This document shows positions 1-8,985 of a stretch of 64,000 nucleotides of DNA, one piece after another. Made by a program: the position numbers and the translations under genes. Positions within the stretch are counted from its first letter, which is position 1, and each line of letters begins with the position of its first letter. Origin of the DNA: Cyanobium sp. NIES-981 (lineage in GTDB: Bacteria; Cyanobacteriota; Cyanobacteriia; PCC-6307; Cyanobiaceae). The notes beneath the pieces were generated by a model. The model ran no database searches. It was not told where the DNA came from and saw nothing but the letters and a program-made list of their open reading frames with translations. Location: the NCBI RefSeq assembly GCF_900088535.1, contig NZ_LT578417.1, positions 2,604,001-2,668,000 on the forward strand, in the 5' to 3' direction.

Positions 1-31
1 GGAAGATGGTTTCCAGCCCTGGAGTTGCCCC

Positions 32-280
32 ATGCAGCCCCGTCGATCCCCTGAATGGCCCGAGCCCGCTGGGCCAGCTCCAGACTCAGGGCGGAACTAC
101 GCCAATGTGGTCGAGCTGCTGCAGCCCGGGAGCTTCGTGAAGCTGCGCAATCAGCCCTCGGACCTCCCCCCCTTCCAGTTGATCCAGTGCAGGGGAGGGC
201 GATGCTGGGTCCGCCAGCAGAGCTGGGGGCAGCTGGTGCAGTGGGAGGTCGCCCACCGCCAGCTCACCGCAGCAGCCTGA
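32..280 (+). CDS. small conserved-type hypothetical protein upstream of purB
   Basis: This 82-residue open frame starts with ATG and ends 76 bases before purB on the same strand. The product is soluble, with no membrane segment or signal peptide. Its C-terminal half, from about residue 27, is rich in Gln, Arg and Trp and looks like a compact small domain (motifs VELLQPGSFVKLR and CWVRQQSWGQL). I do not recognise the family; the regular codon use and the position just ahead of purB suggest a small lineage-specific protein, possibly co-transcribed. The opposite strand is also open here, so the call rests on frame quality and context only. Confidence 0.55.
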   Translation: MQPRRSPEWPEPAGPAPDSGRNYANVVELLQPGSFVKLRNQPSDLPPFQLIQCRGGRCWVRQQSWGQLVQWEVAHRQLTAAA

Positions 281-356
281 GGCCACCGCGCCCCGGCCCC
301 TGCTGCCCCATCCAGCTGCCCCATACATTGGATGGGCCGTTGCCACCCGCTGGTCC

Positions 357-1658
357 TTGATCGAGCGTTACACCCTGCCCGAAATGGGCGCCATCTGGAG
401 CGAAGAAGCCAAATTCCAGAGCTGGCTGGACGTGGAGATCGCGGCCACCGAGGCCAACAGCGAGCTCGGCCACGTGCCGGCCGAGGCTGTGGACACCATC
501 CGGAGGAAGGCTCGTTTCGAGGTGCGGCGGATCCTCGAGATCGAGGCCGAGGTGCGTCACGACGTGATCGCCTTCCTCACCAATGTGAACGAGCATGTCG
601 GGGACGCAGGGCGCTACATCCACGTCGGCATGACCAGCTCCGATGTGCTCGACACCGGCCTCGCCCTGCAGATGAAGGCCTCGGTTCAGCTGCTGCGTGA
701 CGAGCTGGACAAGCTGGCTGACGCTCTGCGCGCGCTGGCCCGGGCCCACAAGGACACCGTGATGATCGGACGGTCCCATGCCATCCATGGGGAGCCCATC
801 ACCTTCGGCTTCAAAGTGGCGGGCTGGCTGGCCGAGACCCTTCGCAACCAGGAACGGCTCGAGCGGCTCGAGGCGGTGGTGAGTGTGGGTCAGATCAGTG
901 GGGCCATGGGCACCTATGCCAACACCGATCCACGGGTTGAAGCCATGGCCTGTGCACGTCTGGGCCTGGTGCCGGACACGGCCAGCACCCAGGTGATCGC
1001 CCGCGATCGCCACGCGGAATATGTCCAGACCCTTGCCCTGGTGGGTGCGGCCCTGGAGCGATTTTCCACCGAAATCCGCAATCTGCAGCGCACCGACGTG
1101 CTGGAAGTGGAGGAAAACTTCGCCAAGGGGCAGAAGGGAAGCTCCGCCATGCCCCACAAGCGCAACCCGATCCGCAGCGAGCGGATCAGCGGCCTGGCGC
1201 GGGTGCTGCGCAGCTACACCGTGGCGGCACTGGAGAATTGTGCCCTGTGGCATGAGCGCGACATCAGCCACAGTTCGGTGGAGCGGATGATGCTGCCGGA
1301 CTGCTCCGCCACGCTGCACTTCATGCTGCGGGAGATGACTGACGTGGTGAGGGGTCTGGGGATCTATCCCGAAAACATGACCCGGAACATGAACGTGTAC
1401 GGGGGCGTGGTCTTCAGCCAGCGGGTTCTGCTGGCCTTGGTGGAATCAGGGCTGCGTCGCGAAGAGGCCTACCGCATCGTCCAGCACCACGCGCACGCGG
1501 CCTGGAACCGGGACGGTGGCGATTTTCGTGCCGCGCTCGAGGCGGACCCCAGCGTGACCGAGAGGCTCGATCCGGGCAAACTGGCCGAATGCTTCTCCAC
1601 GGAGGTGCACCGGGCCAACCTCCCGGTGATCTGGGAGCGACTCGGGCTTGCGGAGTGA
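357..1658 (+). CDS. purB: adenylosuccinate lyase
   Basis: PurB cleaves SAICAR to AICAR and adenylosuccinate to AMP, releasing fumarate, in cytosolic purine biosynthesis. The 433-residue product has the usual family length. The fumarase/lyase signature SSAMPHKRNP lies at residues 262-271 and carries the catalytic flexible-loop serine; the motif RSHAIHGEPITFG carries the conserved substrate-site histidine. I chose the TTG at 357 because it yields the N-terminus MIERYTLPEM, which matches the family start; the first in-frame ATG, at 384, would remove conserved residues. The next gene downstream is convergent, so purB probably ends its transcript here. Confidence 0.96.
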   Translation: MIERYTLPEMGAIWSEEAKFQSWLDVEIAATEANSELGHVPAEAVDTIRRKARFEVRRILEIEAEVRHDVIAFLTNVNEHVGDAGRYIHVGMTSSDVLDTGLALQMKASVQLLRDELDKLADALRALARAHKDTVMIGRSHAIHGEPITFGFKVAGWLAETLRNQERLERLEAVVSVGQISGAMGTYANTDPRVEAMACARLGLVPDTASTQVIARDRHAEYVQTLALVGAALERFSTEIRNLQRTDVLEVEENFAKGQKGSSAMPHKRNPIRSERISGLARVLRSYTVAALENCALWHERDISHSSVERMMLPDCSATLHFMLREMTDVVRGLGIYPENMTRNMNVYGGVVFSQRVLLALVESGLRREEAYRIVQHHAHAAWNRDGGDFRAALEADPSVTERLDPGKLAECFSTEVHRANLPVIWERLGLAE

Positions 1659-1736
1659 AGCCAGCAGCGTGATGCCCGGGGGGGGTGGCTGGCAGGGCGG
1701 AGCAGGCACGGGCCCGCGTGGGTCATGGTCAGTCAG

Positions 1737-2255
1737 TCAGCCGGTTCCCCTGCGGCTGCGGGAGGCCGGTTTGGCGGAAGCGCCCGGAGAGGGAGCCGGG
1801 GGAAAACCCGCTTTGTCAAGGAGCTGTTCGAGCTCATCGACATACATCTGAAAGCCCTCCAGCTCGAGGGCCTGCTGCCTCAGATCCGAAGGTAGATCAC
1901 TCCAGGGATCGGGCTTTCCGGCCTTCACATCGCGCTTGATCTTGGTGGCAGCCGCCTCCTGCAGCAGTGCCTGGAACTCGGCGTTGTCCGGGTCCTGCAG
2001 CAGTGCCCTGCTGAGCTCCCGAGCTGCCACCACTCCCTTTCGGTTGGCCAGCAGCGCCTTGACGCGGGCTGTCGTGGTCTTGCGCCATGCGGACCACTCG
2101 TCCGGAGAACGGTCGGCCGGATGGTCCAGCAGGCGCGCCAGCCGCTGCACCGGCGCTGGACGACGGGAGAGACCGAGCTTGCGCAGGCACCAGTGCAGCA
2201 CACGGGCAGGCAGCTTGCCTCGGCCACCGGGACGGGTCTTCGAGGGAGAGGCCAT
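1737..2255 (-). CDS. hypothetical protein, charged and helical
   Basis: A 172-residue soluble protein on the minus strand, convergent with purB. The frame is open further upstream to 2489, but the ATG at 2255 (MASPSKTRPGGRGK) is where protein-like composition begins. It is rich in Arg, Leu and Ala with predicted helices throughout. A motif-like stretch, WSDLPSDLRQQALELEGFQ, is followed by a helix containing VDELEQLLDKAGF. The C-terminus is low-complexity, rich in Pro, Ala and Ser. I do not recognise a domain; it resembles small helical proteins of unknown function common in picocyanobacteria. Confidence 0.6.
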   Translation of the reverse strand: MASPSKTRPGGRGKLPARVLHWCLRKLGLSRRPAPVQRLARLLDHPADRSPDEWSAWRKTTTARVKALLANRKGVVAARELSRALLQDPDNAEFQALLQEAAATKIKRDVKAGKPDPWSDLPSDLRQQALELEGFQMYVDELEQLLDKAGFPPAPSPGASAKPASRSRRGTG

Positions 2256-2415
2256 GCAGTGCTTGGCGGAGAACTGGTGGAGGTGGATCGAAGGCCAAAG
2301 CAGCCTGAAGCCTCGGCCCGCTTGAAAGACTAAGCCGTCACCCCGAGGCATGAGAGCAAACCACAGCCCCATACGGATCAGCGGTGCGGAGGAAGGCGAT
2401 GGAGCCGCACACCGT

Positions 2416-2445
2416 GATGGGATGACGACAGATGGGATGACGAGA
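2416..2445. repeat. two tandem 15-bp direct repeats
   Basis: The unit gatgggatgacgaca occurs twice in tandem, differing only at the fourteenth base. It is followed at about 2463-2480 by a second short duplication, gactggtatg/gactggtaga. Both lie in the 263-bp divergent spacer between 1737-2255 (minus) and 2519-3181 (plus), so they could sit in promoters of either gene. They may also simply be slippage repeats. Confidence 0.6.
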
Positions 2446-2518
2446 GACCAGTGAATTGTCCTGACTGGTATGGACTGGTAGATTCGCAATCCAGGAGCAG
2501 CTCGAGAAGGGAGATAGG

Positions 2519-3181
2519 ATGACGATCATTTCTTTTACCTACAAGTTCATTTTCTGCAAAACACTCAAGACCGCAGGAACAGCGCTGGAGGTGTCACTCT
2601 CAGCCCTGCTGCCACCCACAGATGTCGTAACCCCAGTGGTTCCAGAAGAACCAGGACATCAACCCAGAAATTACAGATACAGGGGAAAACGTCTTCGCAA
2701 TCATGTCCCGATGACAACCATACGGCAGATTTATGGTGATCAACTGGCAGGCTTTTCTTCCTTCTGCATTGAGCGGCATCCGATCGAGAAATGCCTTTCC
2801 CATTTCGCCATGCTACGCCACTCTCCCCATCACGCACACAGGCAGGACGCCTCCAGCCTGACTTGGGCTGATTATATCGAAACTGGCCTGTTCCCCATGG
2901 ATCTTCCCAGGTATGCCTCCCAGCGCGAGGATGGTCACTGGAGCAAGGAAGTTGATCTGGTTATCGATTATCCAGATCTTGAGACAGGCGTGAGAAAGTT
3001 TCTTTCAGAACGGGGCCTTCCAGGCTTTCAACTGGCATCACGGGCAAAGTCTGGTTTCCGCCAACAACCTGGAATTCCGACACCAGATCAAATCACGCAG
3101 GAGGAACGAAATAGGATCATGGAGGTGTTCAACGCATCGAACACATTCCTACGCGACAATTTTGGCATCAACTACACATGA
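2519..3181 (+). CDS. sulfotransferase-family protein (ST2-like)
   Basis: A 220-residue protein resembling the Sulfotransfer_2 group, which moves sulfate from PAPS to carbohydrate hydroxyls. The 5'-phosphosulfate loop is at residues 15-24 (TLKTAGTALE), close to the usual PKTAGTS form. The second conserved segment, with motif CIERHPIEKCLSHF (Arg plus a downstream Ser for 3'-phosphate binding), follows at about residues 82-95. The start is supported by a good ribosome site (aagggagatagg) directly before ATG 2519. Base composition is more AT-rich than purB. It opens a run of sulfotransferases in this locus, so its acceptor is probably a surface polysaccharide. Confidence 0.85.
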   Translation: MTIISFTYKFIFCKTLKTAGTALEVSLSALLPPTDVVTPVVPEEPGHQPRNYRYRGKRLRNHVPMTTIRQIYGDQLAGFSSFCIERHPIEKCLSHFAMLRHSPHHAHRQDASSLTWADYIETGLFPMDLPRYASQREDGHWSKEVDLVIDYPDLETGVRKFLSERGLPGFQLASRAKSGFRQQPGIPTPDQITQEERNRIMEVFNASNTFLRDNFGINYT

Positions 3182-3272
3182 TCAGCAGCAGAATGCCAAG
3201 CCACATGAAAGAACAGGAGAGCAGCGGTGGAATGAGGAGCCGAAGGGGGGCATCAGCACAAGGATCAGCCAT

Positions 3273-4427
3273 TCAAGGCTGGCTTGACTGCTCTTTCAAG
3301 GCTCTCTTCAGCTTGCTGTTTTCCGCAGCTTTATGGGCCATTTTATGCAACACTAAAAGCGAGAGTTTTGCGTAGGACGAGGGAGAGATACTATCGACCA
3401 CTTGAGCAACATCTCCCATGCCTCCCTGGAGAGAAGTTTCAACGGCAGCAGGCGGTGAAGGCTCACGACCATCTGCATAGGTCACAAGCTTTTCATAATC
3501 AATACCGCCGTATCTCAATCCATAGTGATCCGCCAGTTTAAGAAGCTCGGCGGCATGACAAGCTTCGATGTACTGTCTCCACGCTGGCCTTAGGCGAGCC
3601 CGCTGAGATTCTTGAGAGGCAGCACACTCTTGCAGACACAGGATAAGTTGCCGCGTGTCTGGAGTGAACGCGTTGCCGCGATCCCGATGAAAGGCCCTGC
3701 GGTAATCAAGCAACAGAGCCATTCCCTCCGCCGTGAGCGAAAGATTCTGTGGACTATGGCCCATGGCCAAAGACTTGTCTTCGAGATTGAGGAAGGGATT
3801 GATACTTGCCGTAGCATCCAGAAAGTCATCAACAACAGAGTTATTCTTCAGAGCTTCTCTCTCGTAAGGCCGAAACAGTACTGCTTCAGGAAAAATCGAC
3901 TTCCAGACAGAAAGAACTTCTGAGAACTCGTGCTTCCAGCCAATAGGGGTTGGCAGCTCATGGTGGGCCTTGATGGACTGCTGTGCACTGGAGAGGAACA
4001 GAGATCCAGGCTCGCGGACATAGGCCAGGATGAGAAATTTTTCGACCCCATGATCTTCCAGAAAACATCTCAACTCATGGACAGACTCTCTGTCAAGACG
4101 CGTAAGATATTCATCACTGAAGATCAGTGTCTCGCAGAAAGCATGGGATTTCAGCTCAGCAGAAACCAGTTTGCGCTGGAGCTGGCGATGCTCTGCGTAG
4201 TCAAGTTCTGAGCGAAAACGCATTCGATCAACGCGGCTGATGCTGCCTTTGTGAAAAGCAAAGTACAGACTTCGGTGGTTCAGCCCTACCTTGGCACCCG
4301 TCATGCCCGGAGCCAGAACACCAAAGGATTTCCAATGAATATAATTGGCTTTTAGAAAACCCTGGATGGATGAAGATCCAGCTTTAGGCGCTCCTATATG
4401 AAGAATGGCTTGGCGGCTCCCGGACAT
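3273..4427 (-). CDS. sulfotransferase-like protein
   Basis: A 384-residue protein with the PAPS-binding loop at residues 11-21 (IGAPKAGSSSI) following the beta strand AILH. A later segment, YVREPGSLFLSSAQQ, fits the 3'-phosphate-binding Arg/Ser motif. The start is taken at ATG 4427 (MSGSRQ); an upstream ATG at 4484 would add 19 residues unlike the family. It is longer than single-domain sulfotransferases because of a helical C-terminal extension of about 130 residues with no recognisable domain. It is convergent with the previous gene and divergent from the next sulfotransferase, so it has its own promoter. Confidence 0.82.
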   Translation of the reverse strand: MSGSRQAILHIGAPKAGSSSIQGFLKANYIHWKSFGVLAPGMTGAKVGLNHRSLYFAFHKGSISRVDRMRFRSELDYAEHRQLQRKLVSAELKSHAFCETLIFSDEYLTRLDRESVHELRCFLEDHGVEKFLILAYVREPGSLFLSSAQQSIKAHHELPTPIGWKHEFSEVLSVWKSIFPEAVLFRPYEREALKNNSVVDDFLDATASINPFLNLEDKSLAMGHSPQNLSLTAEGMALLLDYRRAFHRDRGNAFTPDTRQLILCLQECAASQESQRARLRPAWRQYIEACHAAELLKLADHYGLRYGGIDYEKLVTYADGREPSPPAAVETSLQGGMGDVAQVVDSISPSSYAKLSLLVLHKMAHKAAENSKLKRALKEQSSQP

Positions 4428-4673
4428 GCTCACAACGCAGACCTCTGCACGACAGCACTGGTCCTGACGGGCTCCAAGCTCCATTCAGGCTCCCCGCCAG
4501 GCAAAGGGGCCATGGGCTCCACTTTCGGAAGAGGCGTGCTTCGAGTATCCTATCAGTCTAGTAACTGGAGACTTTGTTATCCCCAGCCCTTTCTCGCTCT
4601 CCTGGCGGACGGAGGCGAACCATAGCCACGCTGACCCAGCGGCTGAGGGTGGAACTCCGATGACTGCTTGCTG

Positions 4674-5723
4674 ATGATCAAGACATTTGTGTTGCGGCCC
4701 TCCAACCAGGGCCAGAAAGTCTGTCGTAGATTCCTGAAGGGTCTCGGACTGGCTGTCACCGAGGCTTCACCAGACTCCGACAGGGCCACGGGTCACGATG
4801 TCTTCATGGGCTCGGATCTGACGGCACGCTATCGGAACCTGTCCACGGAGTTTCCCGGCTGTCGGTTCCTTCTGCTGGAGCCCTCGAACCAGGAGAATCA
4901 GGTACGCAACCAGGACGATCGCGATCGCACCCTGGCGCTGAACACCTTTTGCCAGGAGGTGGAGGCTTTCTTTGCAGATCAACCGGAAAGGTTGCTCAAG
5001 GTGAGGATGCCAAGCCCCGAGGCCAGGGTGGCCTTGCGACACTTTCTAGGCCTTGAGGAACCCACGGCACTGCCAGTGAGCGTCAGCGGAAAAGCTGCCA
5101 GGCGCGCACGACGACTACGCCGCAGGCGTGCCGGCACGAAGGTGTTCTGCATCGGATTTCACAAGACCGGCACCACGAGTCTGGAGCGGGCCCTGGAATA
5201 TCTGGGTTACCGCGTGGTTGGGCGAAAACGTCTCAGGAATACCCGCACAATCGAGGGCCTGTTCACGTCTTGCTGTGAACTGGTGCCGAGATACAATGCC
5301 TTTCAGGATAACCCTTGGCCCATCTTCTACAAGGAACTCGACGCCAAGTACCCCGGTAGCAAATTTATCCTGACCCACCGACCAGCCGAGGCCTGGCTTC
5401 GCAGCCAGGTGAAGCACTTTGGCAGGAAGTGTTCACGCATGAGGGAGTTGATCTATGGGGTCGGTTGTCCCGAAGGCCACGAATCCATCTTTCTCGATCG
5501 GTACCAGCAGCACAATGCGGAGGTCAGGGCGTACTTCAGGCACCGGCCCTCGGATCTGCTGGAGATTGACCTCACTGCCGGCGAGGGCTGGGACAAGCTC
5601 TGCCCTTTCCTGGGGCACCCTGTTCCCAGCGTCCCCTTCCCACGTTCCAACACGGCCCAGGACCGTCAACAACGCATCGAGCTCCGTAGCCTCACAGACG
5701 CTGCTCCACCTCGCCAGACGTAA
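4674..5723 (+). CDS. sulfotransferase with a degenerate duplicated N-terminal domain
   Basis: A 349-residue protein. The C-terminal half (residues about 156-325) is a clear sulfotransferase: PAPS loop FCIGFHKTGTTSLE, then KYPGSKFILTHRPAEAWL with the 3'-phosphate Arg. The N-terminal half (about 4-135) follows the same order without a functional loop: FVLRPSNQGQKVCRRFLKGL, then EFPGCRFLLLEPSN, then FFADQPERLLKVRM, matching YFRHRPSDLLEIDL of the C half. A basic linker at about 141-153 joins the halves. I read this as internal duplication with loss of PAPS binding in the first copy. ATG 4674 is preferred over TTG 4668. The 3' end overlaps the convergent fcl by 32 bases. Confidence 0.82.
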   Translation: MIKTFVLRPSNQGQKVCRRFLKGLGLAVTEASPDSDRATGHDVFMGSDLTARYRNLSTEFPGCRFLLLEPSNQENQVRNQDDRDRTLALNTFCQEVEAFFADQPERLLKVRMPSPEARVALRHFLGLEEPTALPVSVSGKAARRARRLRRRRAGTKVFCIGFHKTGTTSLERALEYLGYRVVGRKRLRNTRTIEGLFTSCCELVPRYNAFQDNPWPIFYKELDAKYPGSKFILTHRPAEAWLRSQVKHFGRKCSRMRELIYGVGCPEGHESIFLDRYQQHNAEVRAYFRHRPSDLLEIDLTAGEGWDKLCPFLGHPVPSVPFPRSNTAQDRQQRIELRSLTDAAPPRQT

Positions 5724-6702
5724 ACGCCTGGACCACCTGCCTCAGGCCGTCCTGGAGAGAAATTCTGGGCTGCCAGCCGAGCTGGGTCAGGCGGCTCACA
5801 TCCAGCCATTTCCGAGGGGTGCCATCCGGCTTGCTGGTGTCCCATTGGATCTCTCCTCCGTACCCCACGGCATCCGCAACGAGTCCGGCGAGTTCCGCGA
5901 TGGTGAGATCAGTGCCGCTGCCGACGTTGAGAAACGTGAGGGGTTGACCATCCGTCCGGCGTGGCGAGTCCGCCTGGCTGGGATCCCAGCAACGCAGGCA
6001 GTGCACGGCGGCATCCGCCAGATCGTCCACGTGGAGGAACTCACGCCTGGGCGTTCCTGATCCCCAGCACGTCAGGGAAGACATTCCCCGCATCTTGGCT
6101 TCGTGGAAACGGCGGATCAGGGCTGGGAGTACATGACTGTTCTGCGGATGGTAGTTATCACCGGGGCCGTAGAGGTTGGTTGGCATCAGACTGATGGCGT
6201 CAAAGCCGTGTTGCTGGCGCAGCGCCTCACAGAGCTTGATGCCAGTGATCTTTGCAATGGCATACCACTCGTTGGTGGGTTCAAGCCCACCCTGCAAGAG
6301 TTCCTCCTCCCTGATGGGCTGGGTCGCGAACTTTGGATAAATACAACTGCTGCCCAGAAAGAGCAGCCGGCGTGCAGAACAACGCCAGGCACTCTCGATC
6401 ACATTGTTCTGGATCTTGAGGTTCTCCAGCAGAAAATCAGCGGGGTAGGTTGCATTGGCCAGGATTCCCCCCACCTTGGCTGCCGCCAGCACCACAACAT
6501 CGGGGCGCTGGTGGCTGAACCAGCTGCCCACAGCCGCCGAATCGGTGAGGTCGAGCTCCGACCGCGTAACGGTCAGCAGGTTGCCATAGCCCTGGCGCAA
6601 CAACGAACGGCAGATGGCGCTGCCGGCCATGCCGCGATGGCCGGCGACGAAGATCCGATCGCTCGGCTGGATCAATGGCCGGAGCGACTCCATCACGGTC
6701 AT
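5692..6702 (-). CDS. fcl: GDP-L-fucose synthase
   Basis: Fcl (WcaG) is a short-chain dehydrogenase/reductase that epimerises and reduces GDP-4-keto-6-deoxy-mannose to GDP-L-fucose with NADPH. The 336-residue product has the Rossmann loop FVAGHRGMAGSA near residues 19-30, GSSCIYP with the catalytic Ser, and YAIAKITG with the Tyr/Lys pair. Further family motifs are LMPTNLYGPGDN and REFLHVDDLADA. The ATG start at 6702 shares one base with the gmd stop (TGATG), which indicates translational coupling. The frame is open further upstream inside gmd, but that is shadow sequence. The 3' end overlaps the convergent sulfotransferase gene. Confidence 0.96.
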   Translation of the reverse strand: MTVMESLRPLIQPSDRIFVAGHRGMAGSAICRSLLRQGYGNLLTVTRSELDLTDSAAVGSWFSHQRPDVVVLAAAKVGGILANATYPADFLLENLKIQNNVIESAWRCSARRLLFLGSSCIYPKFATQPIREEELLQGGLEPTNEWYAIAKITGIKLCEALRQQHGFDAISLMPTNLYGPGDNYHPQNSHVLPALIRRFHEAKMRGMSSLTCWGSGTPRREFLHVDDLADAAVHCLRCWDPSQADSPRRTDGQPLTFLNVGSGTDLTIAELAGLVADAVGYGGEIQWDTSKPDGTPRKWLDVSRLTQLGWQPRISLQDGLRQVVQAFTSGEVEQRL

Positions 6703-7859
6703 CAGAGCCTCCCTCCAGAGTTGCGCGGCGAGAGGTTGGTCGGAGGGTTCTCCATCGATCCGACCACCGCAAAGCCTTCGCGCCGCAGTGTTGCCTCTTT
6801 GGCGGCCTCCAGCTGGTCCGCCTGAACCATCTCCTGCACCAGTTCCTCCAGCGTGGTGGTGGGAGTCCATCCCAGTTTTTCGCGAGCGCGGCTGGGATCA
6901 CCCAGAAGTGTTTCAACTTCAGCTGGGCGGAAATAGCGTGGATCGATCCGCACCACGACCTCACCGGTATCCACCCGGCGACCCACTTCCTCCACGCCAT
7001 GGCCCTGCCATTCCAGCGCGGCACCGTGGTCATTCCGATGCCAGCCCAGGGCGACCGCGGCCAGCTCGATGAAGCGGCGCACACTTTCCTGACGCCCTGT
7101 GGCGATGACAAAGTCCTCCGGCGGTCCAGCCTGCTGCAGCATCCGCCATTGCATTTCCACATAGTCGCGGGCATGGCCCCAATCCCTGAGGGAATCCAGA
7201 TTGCCCATGAACAGGCACTGTTCAAGGCCTGCATCAATACGTGCCAAGCCGCGGGTGATCTTCCGCGTCACGAAAGTTTCACCGCGTCGCGGTGACTCAT
7301 GGTTGAAGAGAATACCGTTGCAAGCATACATTCCATAGGCTTCACGATAATTCACTGTGATCCAGTACGCATAGAGCTTGGCAACGCCATAGGGACTGCG
7401 GGGATAGAACGGCGTGCTTTCCCTCTGCGGTGTCTCCTGCACCAGACCGTAGAGCTCACTGGTGCTGGCTTGGTAGATCCGCGTTCTCTCGGTGAGACCG
7501 AGGATCCTCACCGCTTCAAGAAGGCGCAGTGTGCCCAGGGCATCGCTGTTGGCCGTGTACTCCGGGCTTTCGAAACTGACCTGCACGTGGCTCTGGGCGC
7601 CCAGGTTATAGATCTCATCAGGCTGCACCTGCTGCACGATCCGGATCAGGTTCGTGCTGTCGGTGAGGTCGCCATAGTGCAGCACAAGCCGCGGATTCTG
7701 GTCGTGGGGATCCTGATAGAGGTGATCGATCCGATCGGTGTTGAAGCTGCTGGCCCGCCGCTTGATGCCGTGCACCACATAGCCCTTCTCCAGCAGCAGT
7801 TCCGCCAGGTAGCTGCCGTCCTGCCCGGTGATGCCAGTGATCAAGGCTGTTTTGGTCAT
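6702..7859 (-). CDS. gmd: GDP-mannose 4,6-dehydratase
   Basis: Gmd converts GDP-D-mannose to GDP-4-keto-6-deoxy-D-mannose, the precursor of GDP-fucose and related deoxysugars. The 385-residue product begins [20 protein letters not shown], the NADP Rossmann loop, and includes the [10 protein letters not shown] segment typical of this family. It also has [10 protein letters not shown] and the [15 protein letters not shown] active-site Tyr/Lys segment. ATG 7859 is preferred to the longer open frame reaching 8021. It is the first gene of a two-gene unit with fcl and diverges from the gene at 7999 across a 139-bp spacer that must hold both promoters. Confidence 0.96.
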   Translation of the reverse strand: MTKTALITGITGQDGSYLAELLLEKGYVVHGIKRRASSFNTDRIDHLYQDPHDQNPRLVLHYGDLTDSTNLIRIVQQVQPDEIYNLGAQSHVQVSFESPEYTANSDALGTLRLLEAVRILGLTERTRIYQASTSELYGLVQETPQRESTPFYPRSPYGVAKLYAYWITVNYREAYGMYACNGILFNHESPRRGETFVTRKITRGLARIDAGLEQCLFMGNLDSLRDWGHARDYVEMQWRMLQQAGPPEDFVIATGRQESVRRFIELAAVALGWHRNDHGAALEWQGHGVEEVGRRVDTGEVVVRIDPRYFRPAEVETLLGDPSRAREKLGWTPTTTLEELVQEMVQADQLEAAKEATLRREGFAVVGSMENPPTNLSPRNSGGRL

Positions 7860-7998
7860 CCTGGACTCCTGGTGGCAGAGCGCGATGTCGTTGGGGCTGG
7901 ATCCCAGCCGCATTGTGACCCAGAGGGCGCAGGCTCCCAGCCTCAGGGGCTGACGGCGGGACGGACGACCAAGATGGTCCGACCCCCATGGAACCTCC

Positions 7999-8985
7999 GT
8001 GAGCGCAGTACGGATCGCCACTCCCCCGGGCTCAAGCGGGCCCGTTGTCGCACCGGCGGTGGAGCGGCTGGTCGCGGCTTTTCAGGATGCCGATCTCCCG
8101 GTTCAGCTGGTGCCGGACTGGGATCCGGGCCACGGTGGAGATGGACCGTTGCTGATGCTCTATCCGCCGCCGGACCAGGCCCTTGGTCCGGCTCTGCTGG
8201 AGGGCCCCGACGGCCTGGCGGGCCGGTACCGTCTCCTGCTGGAGCGGCTCGACGATCCGGGCCTGGCGCTCGCCGCGCAGCCGCTGCGGCTGGTGAACCT
8301 GGCCCTGTCCTCCCCGCCCCGGCTGATCGGCTGGTGCGTGGGTCAGCTCCAGCGGGACCTTGAGCCTGGGGAGAGCCAGCGGCCACTGCCAGCCCATCCG
8401 GGGGAGCCGGAGCTGGCACAACCGCCCGACCTCTGGTTCCAACCGCAGCCCGAACCGCTCGCGGCCCGGATCGTGCTGGAGCTGCTCGCCGCCGATCCCG
8501 GTGTGCTGCCGGCCTATCTGGCCCTGGAGGAGCACCCGCTGGCCGCCAGCGCCGAGGGCAGGGATGCCGACTTCGCCTACCCGGAGCGGCTGCAGGCGGC
8601 GGCGGCCATGGAGCAGCTGCTGCTGCAACACCAGGCGATGGCCGGCACGACAGCCGATCTGCGGCAACTGGGACGCGAGCTGGGGGCCGCCCGGGCGGAG
8701 CTGATCGATGCGGCCTGGATCCGGCAGCAGTTGAGCGATCAGCTCCAGGGATTGCAGGCCGCACTGGTGCAGCTGGATGACTGCCGGGAGGAGCTGAGGC
8801 AATTGCAGCAGCAGCTCGATGCCGAGCAGCTCCGCCAGGCGGAGCTGCAGGCCAACCAGCTGATGATCCAGTCCAGCCTGGAGCAGGCGGTGCAGTTCTC
8901 CCGCAGTCAGGGCGCCATGCAGGCTGCCGCCTCGCAGGTGATCAGCGCACTGGCCCGGCAGCTGGGTCGGTTCCCCCAGGGCTGA
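7999..8985 (+). CDS. coiled-coil protein of unknown function in the polysaccharide locus
   Basis: A 328-residue protein starting at GTG 7999. Residues about 1-190 form an alpha/beta-like region rich in Leu, Pro and Ala (for example [15 protein letters not shown] and [18 protein letters not shown]). Residues about 195-310 are a long Gln/Leu/Glu/Arg-rich coiled coil. No signal peptide or membrane span is visible. I do not recognise a family. The neighbours (GDP-fucose genes, a GT2 glycosyltransferase) suggest a role in polysaccharide assembly, perhaps as a scaffold or a glycosyltransferase partner. Its last 44 bases overlap the convergent GT2 gene. Confidence 0.65.
   Translation: MSAVRIATPPGSSGPVVAPAVERLVAAFQDADLPVQLVPDWDPGHGGDGPLLMLYPPPDQALGPALLEGPDGLAGRYRLLLERLDDPGLALAAQPLRLVNLALSSPPRLIGWCVGQLQRDLEPGESQRPLPAHPGEPELAQPPDLWFQPQPEPLAARIVLELLAADPGVLPAYLALEEHPLAASAEGRDADFAYPERLQAAAAMEQLLLQHQAMAGTTADLRQLGRELGAARAELIDAAWIRQQLSDQLQGLQAALVQLDDCREELRQLQQQLDAEQLRQAELQANQLMIQSSLEQAVQFSRSQGAMQAAASQVISALARQLGRFPQG

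Noticed and set aside
264-1319. 351-codon open frame antisense to purB
   Set aside because: High-GC codon bias of purB leaves the opposite strand open; the translation is His/Gly/Gln-rich with no domain.
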